A stretch of 12,126 nucleotides of DNA from CAZFAT01 sp964517075. Lineage in GTDB: Bacteria; Acidobacteriota; Vicinamibacteria; Vicinamibacterales; SCN-69-37. The position numbers and the translations under genes are program-made. Under the pieces are notes generated by a model. It was not told the DNA's origin. It saw only the letters and a program-made list of their open reading frames with translations, and did not search any database. Shown here one piece after another: positions 1 through 6,481 of the stretch. Where the stretch lies: assembly GCA_964517075.1 (NCBI GenBank), contig CAZFAT010000347.1:1-12126 (forward strand), given 5' to 3'. Each line of letters starts with the position of its first letter. Position 1 is the first letter of the stretch.

Positions 1-1029
1 CCCGTGCCCAGAGGCCACCGGCTGACCGTTGTGCAACAGAACCAGCCTCGCGCCGGGCGCATTGGGCAGGCGCGCGCGAAAGCGCGTGGGCTCGCTCGCC
101 ATCGGCAGGCGCCCACCCGGATCCGCGGTGCGATCCTGCCCGACGGCATGGAACTCGAGCGTCGCCGGCTCGGCTAGCGCGCGCACCAGCGAGAACGACC
201 GGCCCGCCGTCAGCGCCGCCAGGACGTCCCGGCTGTCAGCCGTCGCGTCGCCAGACAACGGCCGATCGAGGATGGCCACCTGCGCCAGCGTCCGGAACAG
301 CGCGAGATAGCTCGGCCGCCAAAGCAGCGTGCGAAGGGCGTGAACATCCAGCGCGGCCAGGCCGAACACCGGGCGCTCGGCCGCGGCGGCGTCCCAGCGC
401 TGCAACGTCCGGGCGGGACGATCGAACAGGGATGCGATCGCGCCGGCCGGCCGGATGAGGGATCGCACGGCAACGCCCGCCAGACGACCTGCCGAATCGT
501 CGCGCCACTCGGAGTCCGCATTGAGCCACTCGATGCCGTCGAAGGGCACGTTCTGACCGCGCCAGCGCAGTTCCGCTCGCGGAGAATCCGGGTGAGCGAG
601 GACGGCGACTCCACCCAGGCGATGGATGTCGTCAATGACGTCTCTCGCCCGACCGGCCAGCGGATAGGGCGCAGGGCCGCTCAGACCCAGCGCGACGACG
701 TGCCCGCTGTCGGTGCCGACCTCCACGGCGTCGATGCACAGCACGCCGTGGCGATACGCGGGCGGATCGGGCGCGCGCGTGCCGTCGCCATGGTCGGTGA
801 AGATGACGAACCGCAGGCCGGCGCGCGCGGCGGCAGCGGCGATCTCGTCGACGCTGCCGGTGCCGTCCGAACGGGACGTGTGGACATGGTAGGCGCCGGC
901 CGCCTGCAGGGACAGCGGCGGACCGTCGAGCGCCATCGGCGGCGGCGGCAGCGTGGCACCGAAATAGAACATGACCGCCGCCGCGATCGCGGCGGTCAGG
1001 ACCAGCGTGCCGCGCAGGACGCTAGGCAC
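1..1029 (-). CDS. Membrane-anchored PHP-domain metal-dependent hydrolase (partial, 3' end missing)
   Basis: The frame is open from a GTG at 1029 to the left edge (343 codons, no stop), so the C-terminus is missing. Residues 5-25 form one hydrophobic segment, suggesting a signal anchor, with the rest outside the cytoplasm. A PHP domain follows. Visible metal-ligand motifs are HVH with a downstream Asp (H48, H50, D55), TDH (D79, H80), E103 with H110 in a GH pair, and AHP (H146). PHP domains are metal-dependent phosphoesterases or related hydrolases; the substrate cannot be told here. The GTG start lies 30 bp after the metK stop in the same frame and has no clear Shine-Dalgarno. An ATG at 972 is the alternative but would delete most of the membrane segment. 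It is probably co-transcribed with metK, as no promoter is visible in the gap. The domain call is firm; start and function are less so. Confidence 0.82.
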   Translation of the reverse strand, partial: MPSVLRGTLVLTAAIAAAVMFYFGATLPPPPMALDGPPLSLQAAGAYHVHTSRSDGTGSVDEIAAAAARAGLRFVIFTDHGDGTRAPDPPAYRHGVLCIDAVEVGTDSGHVVALGLSGPAPYPLAGRARDVIDDIHRLGGVAVLAHPDSPRAELRWRGQNVPFDGIEWLNADSEWRDDSAGRLAGVAVRSLIRPAGAIASLFDRPARTLQRWDAAAAERPVFGLAALDVHALRTLLWRPSYLALFRTLAQVAILDRPLSGDATADSRDVLAALTAGRSFSLVRALAEPATLEFHAVGQDRTADPGGRLPMASEPTRFRARLPNAPGARLVLLHNGQPVASGHG

Positions 1030-1059
1030 GGTGGGCCGAACGGCCTGAACGATCGCCGG

Positions 1060-2211
1060 CTAGTCGCCGGCGTCGGCCCGGAGCGCGGCCGCCTTGTCGG
1101 TGCGTTCCCACGTGAATTCCGGCTCGGTCCGTCCGAAGTGTCCGAACGCGGCGGTCTGGCGGTAGATGGGCCGCCGCAGGTTCAGCGTGTCCATGATGCC
1201 GCGCGGCGTCAGCGCGAAGTGCTTGCGCACGAGGTCCGTCAGCATCTCGTCGGGCACCCGGCCGGTGCCCGCCGTGTCGATCAGCACCGACACGGGATCG
1301 GCGACGCCGATGGCGTAGGCGAGCTGCACCATCGCGCGCTCGGCCAGCTCGGCGCCGACGATGTTCTTGGCAATATAGCGCGCCATGTAGCTCGCCGACC
1401 GGTCGACCTTCGTGGGGTCCTTGCCGGAGAACGCGCCGCCGCCGTGCGGCGCGTACCCGCCGTAGGTGTCGACGATGATCTTGCGGCCGGTCACGCCGGC
1501 GTCGCCGTGCGGTCCGCCCGTCACGAAGCGCCCGGTGGGATTGACGAAGATCTTCGTGCCGGCATCCATCATGTCCGCCGGAATGACTTTGGAGATGATC
1601 CGTTCCGTCAGATCCTTGCGGATCGTCTCCTGGGTGACGTCCGGACTGTGCTGCGTCGAGAGCACGATGGCGTCGATGCGCACGGGCTTGCCGTTCTCGT
1701 ACTCGACGGTGACCTGTGACTTGCCGTCGGGCCGCAGGTAGTCCACGCCGGCCGATCGGCGGAGTTCCGACAGCCCGCGCACCAGCTTGTGGGCGAGCAT
1801 GATGGGGAGCGGCATGAGCTCGGGGGTCTCGCGGCAGGCGAACCCGAACATGAGGCCCTGATCGCCGGCGCCGCCGGTGTCCACGCCCTGGCTGATGTCG
1901 GGCGACTGCTCGTGCAGCGCCGAGAGCACCGCGCAGGTGTCGGCGTCATACCCGAACTTGGCGCGCGTGTATCCGACGTCGCGAATGACCTCGCGCACGA
2001 TGTGCTGCGTGTCGATGGTGCCCTTCGTCGTGATCTCGCCGGCGACGACGGCCAGCCCCGTGGTCACGAGCGTTTCGCAGGCCACGCGCGCGACCGGATC
2101 CTGCGCGAGGATCGCGTCGAGCACGCCATCGGAGATCTGGTCGGCCATCTTGTCGGGATGGCCTTCGGTGACCGATTCGGAAGTGAAGAGATGGCGGCCG
2201 GTACGCCTCAT
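1060..2211 (-). CDS. metK: S-adenosylmethionine synthetase (methionine adenosyltransferase)
   Basis: This 383-residue protein matches the usual MetK length (about 380-400). It makes S-adenosylmethionine from methionine and ATP in the cytoplasm, releasing phosphate and pyrophosphate. Family signatures are present in order: SESVTEGHPDK near residues 11-21, GAGDQGLMFG at 115-124, and the glycine-rich GGGAFSGKDPTKVDRS at 257-272. The ATG at 2211 is preceded by GGGGAGGAA, a strong Shine-Dalgarno about 8 bases upstream, which fixes the start. The leader is only about 40 nt from the predicted promoter, too short for the common SAM-I riboswitch class. The neighbours are nagB upstream and a PHP-domain gene 30 bp downstream. 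Nothing suggests damage or transfer. Confidence 0.98.
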   Translation of the reverse strand: MRRTGRHLFTSESVTEGHPDKMADQISDGVLDAILAQDPVARVACETLVTTGLAVVAGEITTKGTIDTQHIVREVIRDVGYTRAKFGYDADTCAVLSALHEQSPDISQGVDTGGAGDQGLMFGFACRETPELMPLPIMLAHKLVRGLSELRRSAGVDYLRPDGKSQVTVEYENGKPVRIDAIVLSTQHSPDVTQETIRKDLTERIISKVIPADMMDAGTKIFVNPTGRFVTGGPHGDAGVTGRKIIVDTYGGYAPHGGGAFSGKDPTKVDRSASYMARYIAKNIVGAELAERAMVQLAYAIGVADPVSVLIDTAGTGRVPDEMLTDLVRKHFALTPRGIMDTLNLRRPIYRQTAAFGHFGRTEPEFTWERTDKAAALRADAGD

Positions 2212-2259
2212 GAACGAATTCCTCCCCGCAGACCGCCCGTGCCGCCTGCCAAACGAATA

Positions 2260-2288
2260 ACGGTACCAAACGGCGCCGGGACGGTCAA
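2260..2288 (-). promoter_or_regulatory. Predicted sigma70-like promoter of metK
   Basis: On the minus strand TTGACC (2288-2283) is followed by a 17-bp spacer and TACCGT (2265-2260). The -35 overlaps the nagB stop codon (2287-2285). The expected start of transcription is near 2253, giving a leader of about 42 nt to the metK ATG. The -35 is strong; the -10 alone matches the consensus in only three positions. The near-identical arrangement upstream of nagB adds support. Confidence 0.5.
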
Positions 2289-3067
2289 TCCAACGCCGGT
2301 TTCCCCGGGGCCTGGCGCGCGCGCGGCGCCGGCCGCGGCAACCGCGCCGCGGCCGCGCGATCCAGCACCACGACGACGTCCGGATGCACCTGCAGCAGCG
2401 ACGCCGGCACGCGCGTGGTCACGGGACCGGTCAGCGCCCGACCGATGATGGAGGCCTTGTGCGCGCCCGTGGCGAGCAGGAGGACGCGCCGCGCGCTGAG
2501 GATCGTGCCAATCCCCATCGACAACGCATGCGTCGGCACCTCCTGCCAGCGGTTATTGAATCCGCTCGGGGCGTTGGCGCGTCGCGTGGACGGCGCAAGG
2601 CGCACGCGGTGCGTGCGGGCGATCAGCGCGGGCGCCGGCTCGTTGAAGGCGACGTGCCCGTTCATGCCGATGCCGACGATCGCGAGGTCCAGACCACCGG
2701 CCGCCGCGAGCCGGCGCTCGTACCGCGCCATCTCCGCGCGCCAGTCCGTGACGCTGCCGCGCAGCAGGTGCGTGCGGTCGGGCGCGAGATTGACGTGCCG
2801 GAACAGGTGCTCGCGCATGAACGTGTGATAGCTGCCCGGATGATCCGCCGGGAGTCCCGCGAACTCGTCCAGATTGAACGTGACGGCGCGCGCGAAGTCC
2901 GCGCGGCCGGCGCGATGGCGCGCCACGAGCGCCTGATAGAGCGGCACGGCGGTGCGGCCCGTCGGCAACCCGAGCACGGGCGCCGCGATCCGGCCCAACG
3001 TGTCGGCGACGAGATCGGCCGCGGCCGACGCAGCGGTATTCGCAGAGGGCAGCTTCAGAACCTGCAT
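2285..3067 (-). CDS. nagB: Glucosamine-6-phosphate deaminase
   Basis: This 260-residue protein is close to the usual NagB length (about 240-270). It converts glucosamine-6-phosphate to fructose-6-phosphate and ammonia, the last step of amino-sugar catabolism. Visible family motifs are LGLPTGRT (phosphate-binding loop, about residues 32-39), TFNLDEF with D67 aligning to the E. coli catalytic Asp72, and GIGMNGHVAFNEP with H138 and E143 aligning to His143 and Glu148. The position of E. coli Asp141 is Asn136 here. The ATG at 3067 is chosen because the protein starts like other NagB proteins there and AGGA lies just upstream; the frame stays open to a start at 3130, which would run into the predicted promoter. 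The C-terminal 20 residues are Pro/Arg-rich and not conserved. With murQ on the other side of xer it fits recycling of cell-wall amino sugars. A 6-phosphogluconolactonase relative is less likely given the FNEP motif. Confidence 0.93.
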   Translation of the reverse strand: MQVLKLPSANTAASAAADLVADTLGRIAAPVLGLPTGRTAVPLYQALVARHRAGRADFARAVTFNLDEFAGLPADHPGSYHTFMREHLFRHVNLAPDRTHLLRGSVTDWRAEMARYERRLAAAGGLDLAIVGIGMNGHVAFNEPAPALIARTHRVRLAPSTRRANAPSGFNNRWQEVPTHALSMGIGTILSARRVLLLATGAHKASIIGRALTGPVTTRVPASLLQVHPDVVVVLDRAAAARLPRPAPRARQAPGKPALD

Positions 3068-3120
3068 GAGTCCTGCCTGACGGGTCCGGCGGGCGGTCTC
3101 GGAGCCGAACGAACCGGCTA

Positions 3121-3149
3121 ACGCTACCAACGTGAGCGCGATCGGTCAA
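3121..3149 (-). promoter_or_regulatory. Predicted sigma70-like promoter of nagB
   Basis: On the minus strand TTGACC (3149-3144), a 17-bp spacer and TAGCGT (3126-3121) start immediately after the xer stop codon (3152-3150). Predicted initiation near 3114 gives a leader of about 47 nt to the nagB ATG. The -10 region lies in TTGGTAGCGTTA, one base different from the matching stretch upstream of metK. Confidence 0.5.
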
Positions 3150-4031
3150 TCAGCGCCGCGGATGGAAGGTGTCGTACACCTGGCGGAGTCGCGCTTCGAT
3201 CACGTGCGTGTAGATCTGCGTGGTGGACAGGTCGGCGTGGCCAAGCATCGCCTGGATGGAGCGCAGGTCGGCGCCCCGCTCGAGCAGGTGCGTGGCGAAC
3301 GAGTGCCGGAGCACATGGGGACTCAGCCGGCCACGAATGCCCGCGTGCCGGCCGTACGCCTTCAGCAGTTTCCAGAATCCGATGCGTGAGAGCCGCCCGC
3401 CCCGCGCGTTCAGGAACAGCCAGGGCTGCGGCCGCCCGCGCGTCAGCGTGGGCCGGCTTTCGGCGACGTAGCGCCGCACCCAGCCAGCCGCTTCGTCGCC
3501 GAGCGGGACGAGCCGCTCCTTCCCGCCCTTCCCCACCGATTGCACGTACCCCTGGTCGACGTGCACGTCGGTGACGCGCAGGCCGACGAGTTCCGAGACG
3601 CGCAGGCCGGTGGCATACAGCACCTCGATGAGCGCGCGGTCCCGGAGGCCGCGCACGTCGGAGACATCGGGGGCGCCCAGCACCGCGTCCACCTCCCCGA
3701 TGGACAGAAAGTGCGGCAGCGCGGTGACGCCCCGCGGGGCTTGCAGATCATCCGCCGGGTTCTCGCGCATCGCGCCCGTGACGCAGAGGAACCGATAGAA
3801 GCTGCGCACGGCCGCCACCAGCCGCGCCGTCGAAGCAGGCGCCAGCCCGCCCGCCATCGCATCACGCACGAAGGCTTCCAGATCGGCGCGTGACACGCCG
3901 GTCAGCGGCTTCTCGTGCGCCGCCGCGAACGCCTCGAGCCGCCGCAGGTCGCGCTGATAGGCCTCCAGCGTGTTCGCCGCCATGCGCCGTTCGACCTCGA
4001 GGTGGCGAAGATAGGCCGCGACCAGTGCCAT
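3150..4031 (-). CDS. xerD: XerC/XerD-type tyrosine recombinase
   Basis: This 293-residue integrase-family recombinase has typical XerC/D length. Xer proteins resolve chromosome dimers at dif by breaking and rejoining DNA through a tyrosine. An N-terminal SAM-like DNA-binding domain (about residues 1-90) precedes the catalytic domain. All six catalytic residues are visible with XerD-like spacing: R144 in ATGLRVSEL, K168 in GKGGKERLVPL, H239 and R242 in HVLRHSFATHLL, H265 in LGHADLSTTQ, and nucleophile Y274. The protein ends soon after the tyrosine (VYDTFHPRR), as housekeeping Xer proteins do, and no phage genes are nearby, arguing against a phage integrase. The ATG at 4031 has no obvious Shine-Dalgarno. 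XerD is preferred over XerC on overall look, but the two cannot be separated with certainty from one sequence. Confidence 0.9.
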   Translation of the reverse strand: MALVAAYLRHLEVERRMAANTLEAYQRDLRRLEAFAAAHEKPLTGVSRADLEAFVRDAMAGGLAPASTARLVAAVRSFYRFLCVTGAMRENPADDLQAPRGVTALPHFLSIGEVDAVLGAPDVSDVRGLRDRALIEVLYATGLRVSELVGLRVTDVHVDQGYVQSVGKGGKERLVPLGDEAAGWVRRYVAESRPTLTRGRPQPWLFLNARGGRLSRIGFWKLLKAYGRHAGIRGRLSPHVLRHSFATHLLERGADLRSIQAMLGHADLSTTQIYTHVIEARLRQVYDTFHPRR

Positions 4032-4061
4032 GGAGCGTCATCATCGCACGGCATTGCTGGA

Positions 4062-4106
4062 GGGGCGGACCTTCAGGTCCGCCCCACAAAAGGGCCGACC
4101 TGAAGG
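4062..4106. repeat. REP-like palindromic element with two alternative stems
   Basis: GGGGCGGACC (4062-4071) and GGTCCGCCCC (4076-4085) form a perfect 10-bp stem with a TTCA loop. A third segment, GACCTGAAGG (4097-4106), is the exact reverse complement of 4070-4079, so the middle of the first hairpin could pair with it instead. It sits in the 137-bp divergent gap between xer and murQ. I recall similar GGACCTTCAGGTCCGCC units as dispersed repeats in acidobacterial genomes, but that is memory and not checked here. Confidence 0.7.
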
Positions 4107-4129
4107 AACTCAAAGCTGTCAGCCCCGCA

Positions 4130-4158
4130 TTGCAGTCGCCGCAGCCTGTGAGTACGCT
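4130..4158 (+). promoter_or_regulatory. Possible promoter of the murQ operon
   Basis: TTGCAG (4130-4135), a 17-bp spacer and TACGCT (4153-4158) resemble a sigma70 promoter. Initiation would fall near 4165, only a few bases before the murQ ATG at 4169, giving an almost leaderless message. That would fit the lack of a properly spaced Shine-Dalgarno. The match is weak in a GC-rich background. Confidence 0.25.
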
Positions 4159-4168
4159 GAACGAAGGC

Positions 4169-5119
4169 ATGTCGTATCACTCGAAGTGGAAAGACCTCCC
4201 GACCGAAGCCATCAATCCTGACACCCTGGCCATCGACCGGATGCCGGTGGTCGACATCATCGACCTGATTGGCCAGGAGGATCGTCGCGTGGTGGCGGCG
4301 GTCCACCGCGAGCGCGATCGCATCGCCCACGGCGTCGAGATCATCGTCGATGCGTTCCGAAAAGGGGGCCGGCTGTACCTGGTCGGGGCCGGCACGAGCG
4401 GCCGTCTGGGGGTGCTGGAAGCCGCGGAAATGCCCCTCACGTTCGGCACCTCGCCGAAGCTCGTGCAGGCCATCCTCGCCGGCGGGCAGGACGCGATGTT
4501 CCGATCGCGCGAGGGCGTCGAGGACAATTTCGAGGAGGGCGCCCGCAGCATCGCCCGGCTGCGCGTCTCGAAACGCGACGCCGTGATCGGCGTCTCCGCC
4601 AGCGGGTTCACCCAGTTCGTGCGCGGCGCGCTCACGGCGGCGCGCAAGAACGGCGCCCGCATCGTGTTCGTCACCTGCTGGCCTGGCACCGAGCTGCAGA
4701 ACTTCGTCGACCTGATCATCGCGCCCGAGGTGGGGCCCGAAGTCATCGCCGGATCGACCCGGCTGAAAGCCGGCACCGCGACGAAGATGGTGCTGAACAT
4801 GCTCACCACGATTGCGATGATCCGCGTCGGCAAGACCTACGGCAACCTCATGGTGGACGTCCAGACCGGATCCGAGAAGCTGAAGGACCGGGCGCGCCGC
4901 ATCGTGTCCACGGTCACGGGCGTCACGCCCGACGAAGCGGGCGATCTGCTGCGCCGGGCGAAATGGAACGTCAAGGCGGCCATCGTCATGGAAAAGGCCG
5001 GCCTCCCCTACGCACAGGCCGCGCGGCGGCTGCGGGACGCCCAGGATTCCATCCGGGTGGCGCTCGGTGAGGATGTCGAGCTCGTGCCGCGCCGGCCGGC
5101 GAGAACCTCGCGCGCCTGA
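4169..5119 (+). CDS. murQ: N-acetylmuramic acid 6-phosphate etherase
   Basis: This 316-residue SIS-domain enzyme is slightly longer than E. coli MurQ (about 298). It cleaves the D-lactyl ether of MurNAc-6-phosphate to give GlcNAc-6-phosphate and D-lactate, the key cytoplasmic step of MurNAc recycling. Diagnostic stretches are LPTEAINPDTLAIDRM at the N-terminus, LVGAGTSGRLGVLEAAEMP (sugar-phosphate loop, about residues 71-89), REGVEDNFEEGA (114-125), VGPEVIAGSTRLKAGTATK and TYGNLMVDV. E87 and E118 align with the E. coli catalytic Glu83 and Glu114. The open frame extends far upstream, but homology begins at the ATG at 4169; an in-frame GTG at 4148 is possible. AAGG lies only one base before the ATG, too close for normal ribosome binding. 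It leads a three-gene run, with the GHL10 gene 32 bp downstream. The C-terminal tail after DVEL is Arg-rich and not conserved. Confidence 0.96.
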   Translation: MSYHSKWKDLPTEAINPDTLAIDRMPVVDIIDLIGQEDRRVVAAVHRERDRIAHGVEIIVDAFRKGGRLYLVGAGTSGRLGVLEAAEMPLTFGTSPKLVQAILAGGQDAMFRSREGVEDNFEEGARSIARLRVSKRDAVIGVSASGFTQFVRGALTAARKNGARIVFVTCWPGTELQNFVDLIIAPEVGPEVIAGSTRLKAGTATKMVLNMLTTIAMIRVGKTYGNLMVDVQTGSEKLKDRARRIVSTVTGVTPDEAGDLLRRAKWNVKAAIVMEKAGLPYAQAARRLRDAQDSIRVALGEDVELVPRRPARTSRA

Positions 5120-5151
5120 GCCTCCACAGTCCCGCTTGCACGCTATCGCGC

Positions 5152-6459
5152 ATGACTGCACGCTCCGATAATCGACGTGTGTACCGCTGGCCGATCGTCT
5201 CCTGCCTCGTGACGGGCCTCGCCGTCGTGCCCTTCGCGGCCACCCGTGTCGCCGCCACCGCGACGGCGAGCCGTCAGGCGCCGCCGGCGGGCGAGGTGCG
5301 CGGGCTGTGGGTCGGGCGCGGGGCGCTGACCTCGGCCGAGTCGATAGCCGTGATGGTGCGCGAGGCGAAGGCGACCGGCATCAACACGCTGTTCGTGCAG
5401 GTGCGGGGACGCGGCGAGGCCTACTATCGCAGCCGCGTCGAGCCGCGCGCCGCCGACCTGGCCGGCCAGCCCGTCGCGTTCGACCCGCTCGCCGAGACGC
5501 TCGTGGCGGCTCGGGCCGCCGGCCTGCGCGTGCACGCCTGGATCAACATCAACCTGGTCTCCAGCGCGAGCCGGCTTCCGGAAGCGGCGACGCACATCGT
5601 CCGGCGGCATCCTGAATGGCTGATGGTGCCGCGCGCCCTCGCACCCGCGCTTGCGAGGCGCTCGCCGCGGTCGCGCGAGTACCTGCACGCGCTGACCGCC
5701 TGGACCACCGCCGCGTCAGAGCGGGTCGAAGGACTGTACCTCTCGCCACTGGTGCCGGCGGCCCAGACGCACACCGTCGCGGTCGTTCAGGAACTGGCGC
5801 GCGACTATGCGCTCGACGGCATTCACCTCGATTACATCCGATTCCCCGGTCCCGATTTCGACTACGCGCCCGCGGCGCTCGCCGAGTTCCGCCGCCTGCT
5901 GCTCAGCCGCGGCGTGCCGCGCGCCGATCGCGACCGCCTGGACCGGGAGGCGCGACGGGAGCCCACCACGTGGACGCGCGCGTACGCGTCGAGTTGGACC
6001 GCGTTCCGCGAGGAGCGGCTCACGTCGCTCGTGACCCGGCTGCGAACCGCGGCGCTCGCGGCGCGCCCCGGTCTCACGATCTCGGCCGCGGTCGTCCCCG
6101 ACCACGCCGTCGCGCGCCGCGAGAAGCTTCAGGACTGGGGAGCGTGGGCGGACGCCGGCCTTCTTGATGCGGTCTGTCCGATGATTTACACGACGGACGC
6201 CGCGGAGTTCGAAACGCAGTTCGCGGCCGTGCGGGCGCGCGTCGCCGGCGGCCCGGCGCTCTGGGCCGGCATCGGCGCGTACCGCCTGCCGCCGGCGCAA
6301 ACGGCCGCGAACGTTCGCGCCGCCCGGCATGGCGGGGCGGCTGGTGTGATTCTCTTTTCGTACGAGCAGATGAGCGCGGCTACCGGCAGTCCGCCGGCGG
6401 CGGTCCGGGACCTGCTCCGCGCCGCGCTGCTGGAACCGGTGACCTGGCAATCCCCATGA
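5152..6459 (+). CDS. Exported GHL10-family (DUF187, YngK-like) glycosidase-like protein
   Basis: This 435-residue protein starts with charged residues and a hydrophobic stretch (about 12-37, ending in an alanine-rich AxA region), indicating a signal peptide or anchor; export to the periplasm is expected. The rest resembles the glycosyl-hydrolase-like 10 family: GEVRGLWVGRGAL (47-59) as the first strand, FVQVRGRGEAYYRS (81-94), GLRVHAWININLV (124-135), GLYLSP (194-199), LDGIHLDYIRFPG (221-233) and VCPMIYT (341-347) near the end of a TIM-like barrel. The family includes Bacillus YngK and is linked to cell-wall or exopolysaccharide hydrolysis; the substrate is not settled from sequence. It lies 32 bp after murQ and 22 bp before the serine hydrolase, consistent with one operon and a role in releasing muropeptide sugars. 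No clear Shine-Dalgarno precedes the ATG. Confidence 0.85.
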   Translation: MTARSDNRRVYRWPIVSCLVTGLAVVPFAATRVAATATASRQAPPAGEVRGLWVGRGALTSAESIAVMVREAKATGINTLFVQVRGRGEAYYRSRVEPRAADLAGQPVAFDPLAETLVAARAAGLRVHAWININLVSSASRLPEAATHIVRRHPEWLMVPRALAPALARRSPRSREYLHALTAWTTAASERVEGLYLSPLVPAAQTHTVAVVQELARDYALDGIHLDYIRFPGPDFDYAPAALAEFRRLLLSRGVPRADRDRLDREARREPTTWTRAYASSWTAFREERLTSLVTRLRTAALAARPGLTISAAVVPDHAVARREKLQDWGAWADAGLLDAVCPMIYTTDAAEFETQFAAVRARVAGGPALWAGIGAYRLPPAQTAANVRAARHGGAAGVILFSYEQMSAATGSPPAAVRDLLRAALLEPVTWQSP

Positions 6460-6481
6460 CGCCACGCGACTCCGGAGCAGG

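Noticed and set aside
340..1719. A 459-codon plus-strand open frame over the PHP and metK genes
   Set aside because: The opposite strand encodes clear MetK and PHP motifs; the translation is Arg/Gly/His-rich without recognisable domains.
2212..2284. A SAM riboswitch upstream of metK
   Set aside because: Only 73 bp separate the genes, with about 42 nt after the predicted transcription start; no SAM-I, SAM-II or SAM-IV type conserved core could be recognised.
3150..4031. Phage or integron integrase marking a genomic island
   Set aside because: Length, motif spacing and end point are those of housekeeping XerC/D, and no att site, tRNA or phage gene is nearby.
3890..4168. In-frame upstream extension of murQ by 93 codons
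   Set aside because: It overlaps the xer start on the other strand, runs through the palindromic repeat and has no similarity to MurQ N-termini.
4073..5161. A 362-codon minus-strand open frame opposite murQ
   Set aside because: murQ is unmistakable on the plus strand; the antisense product has no domain and arises from high GC.
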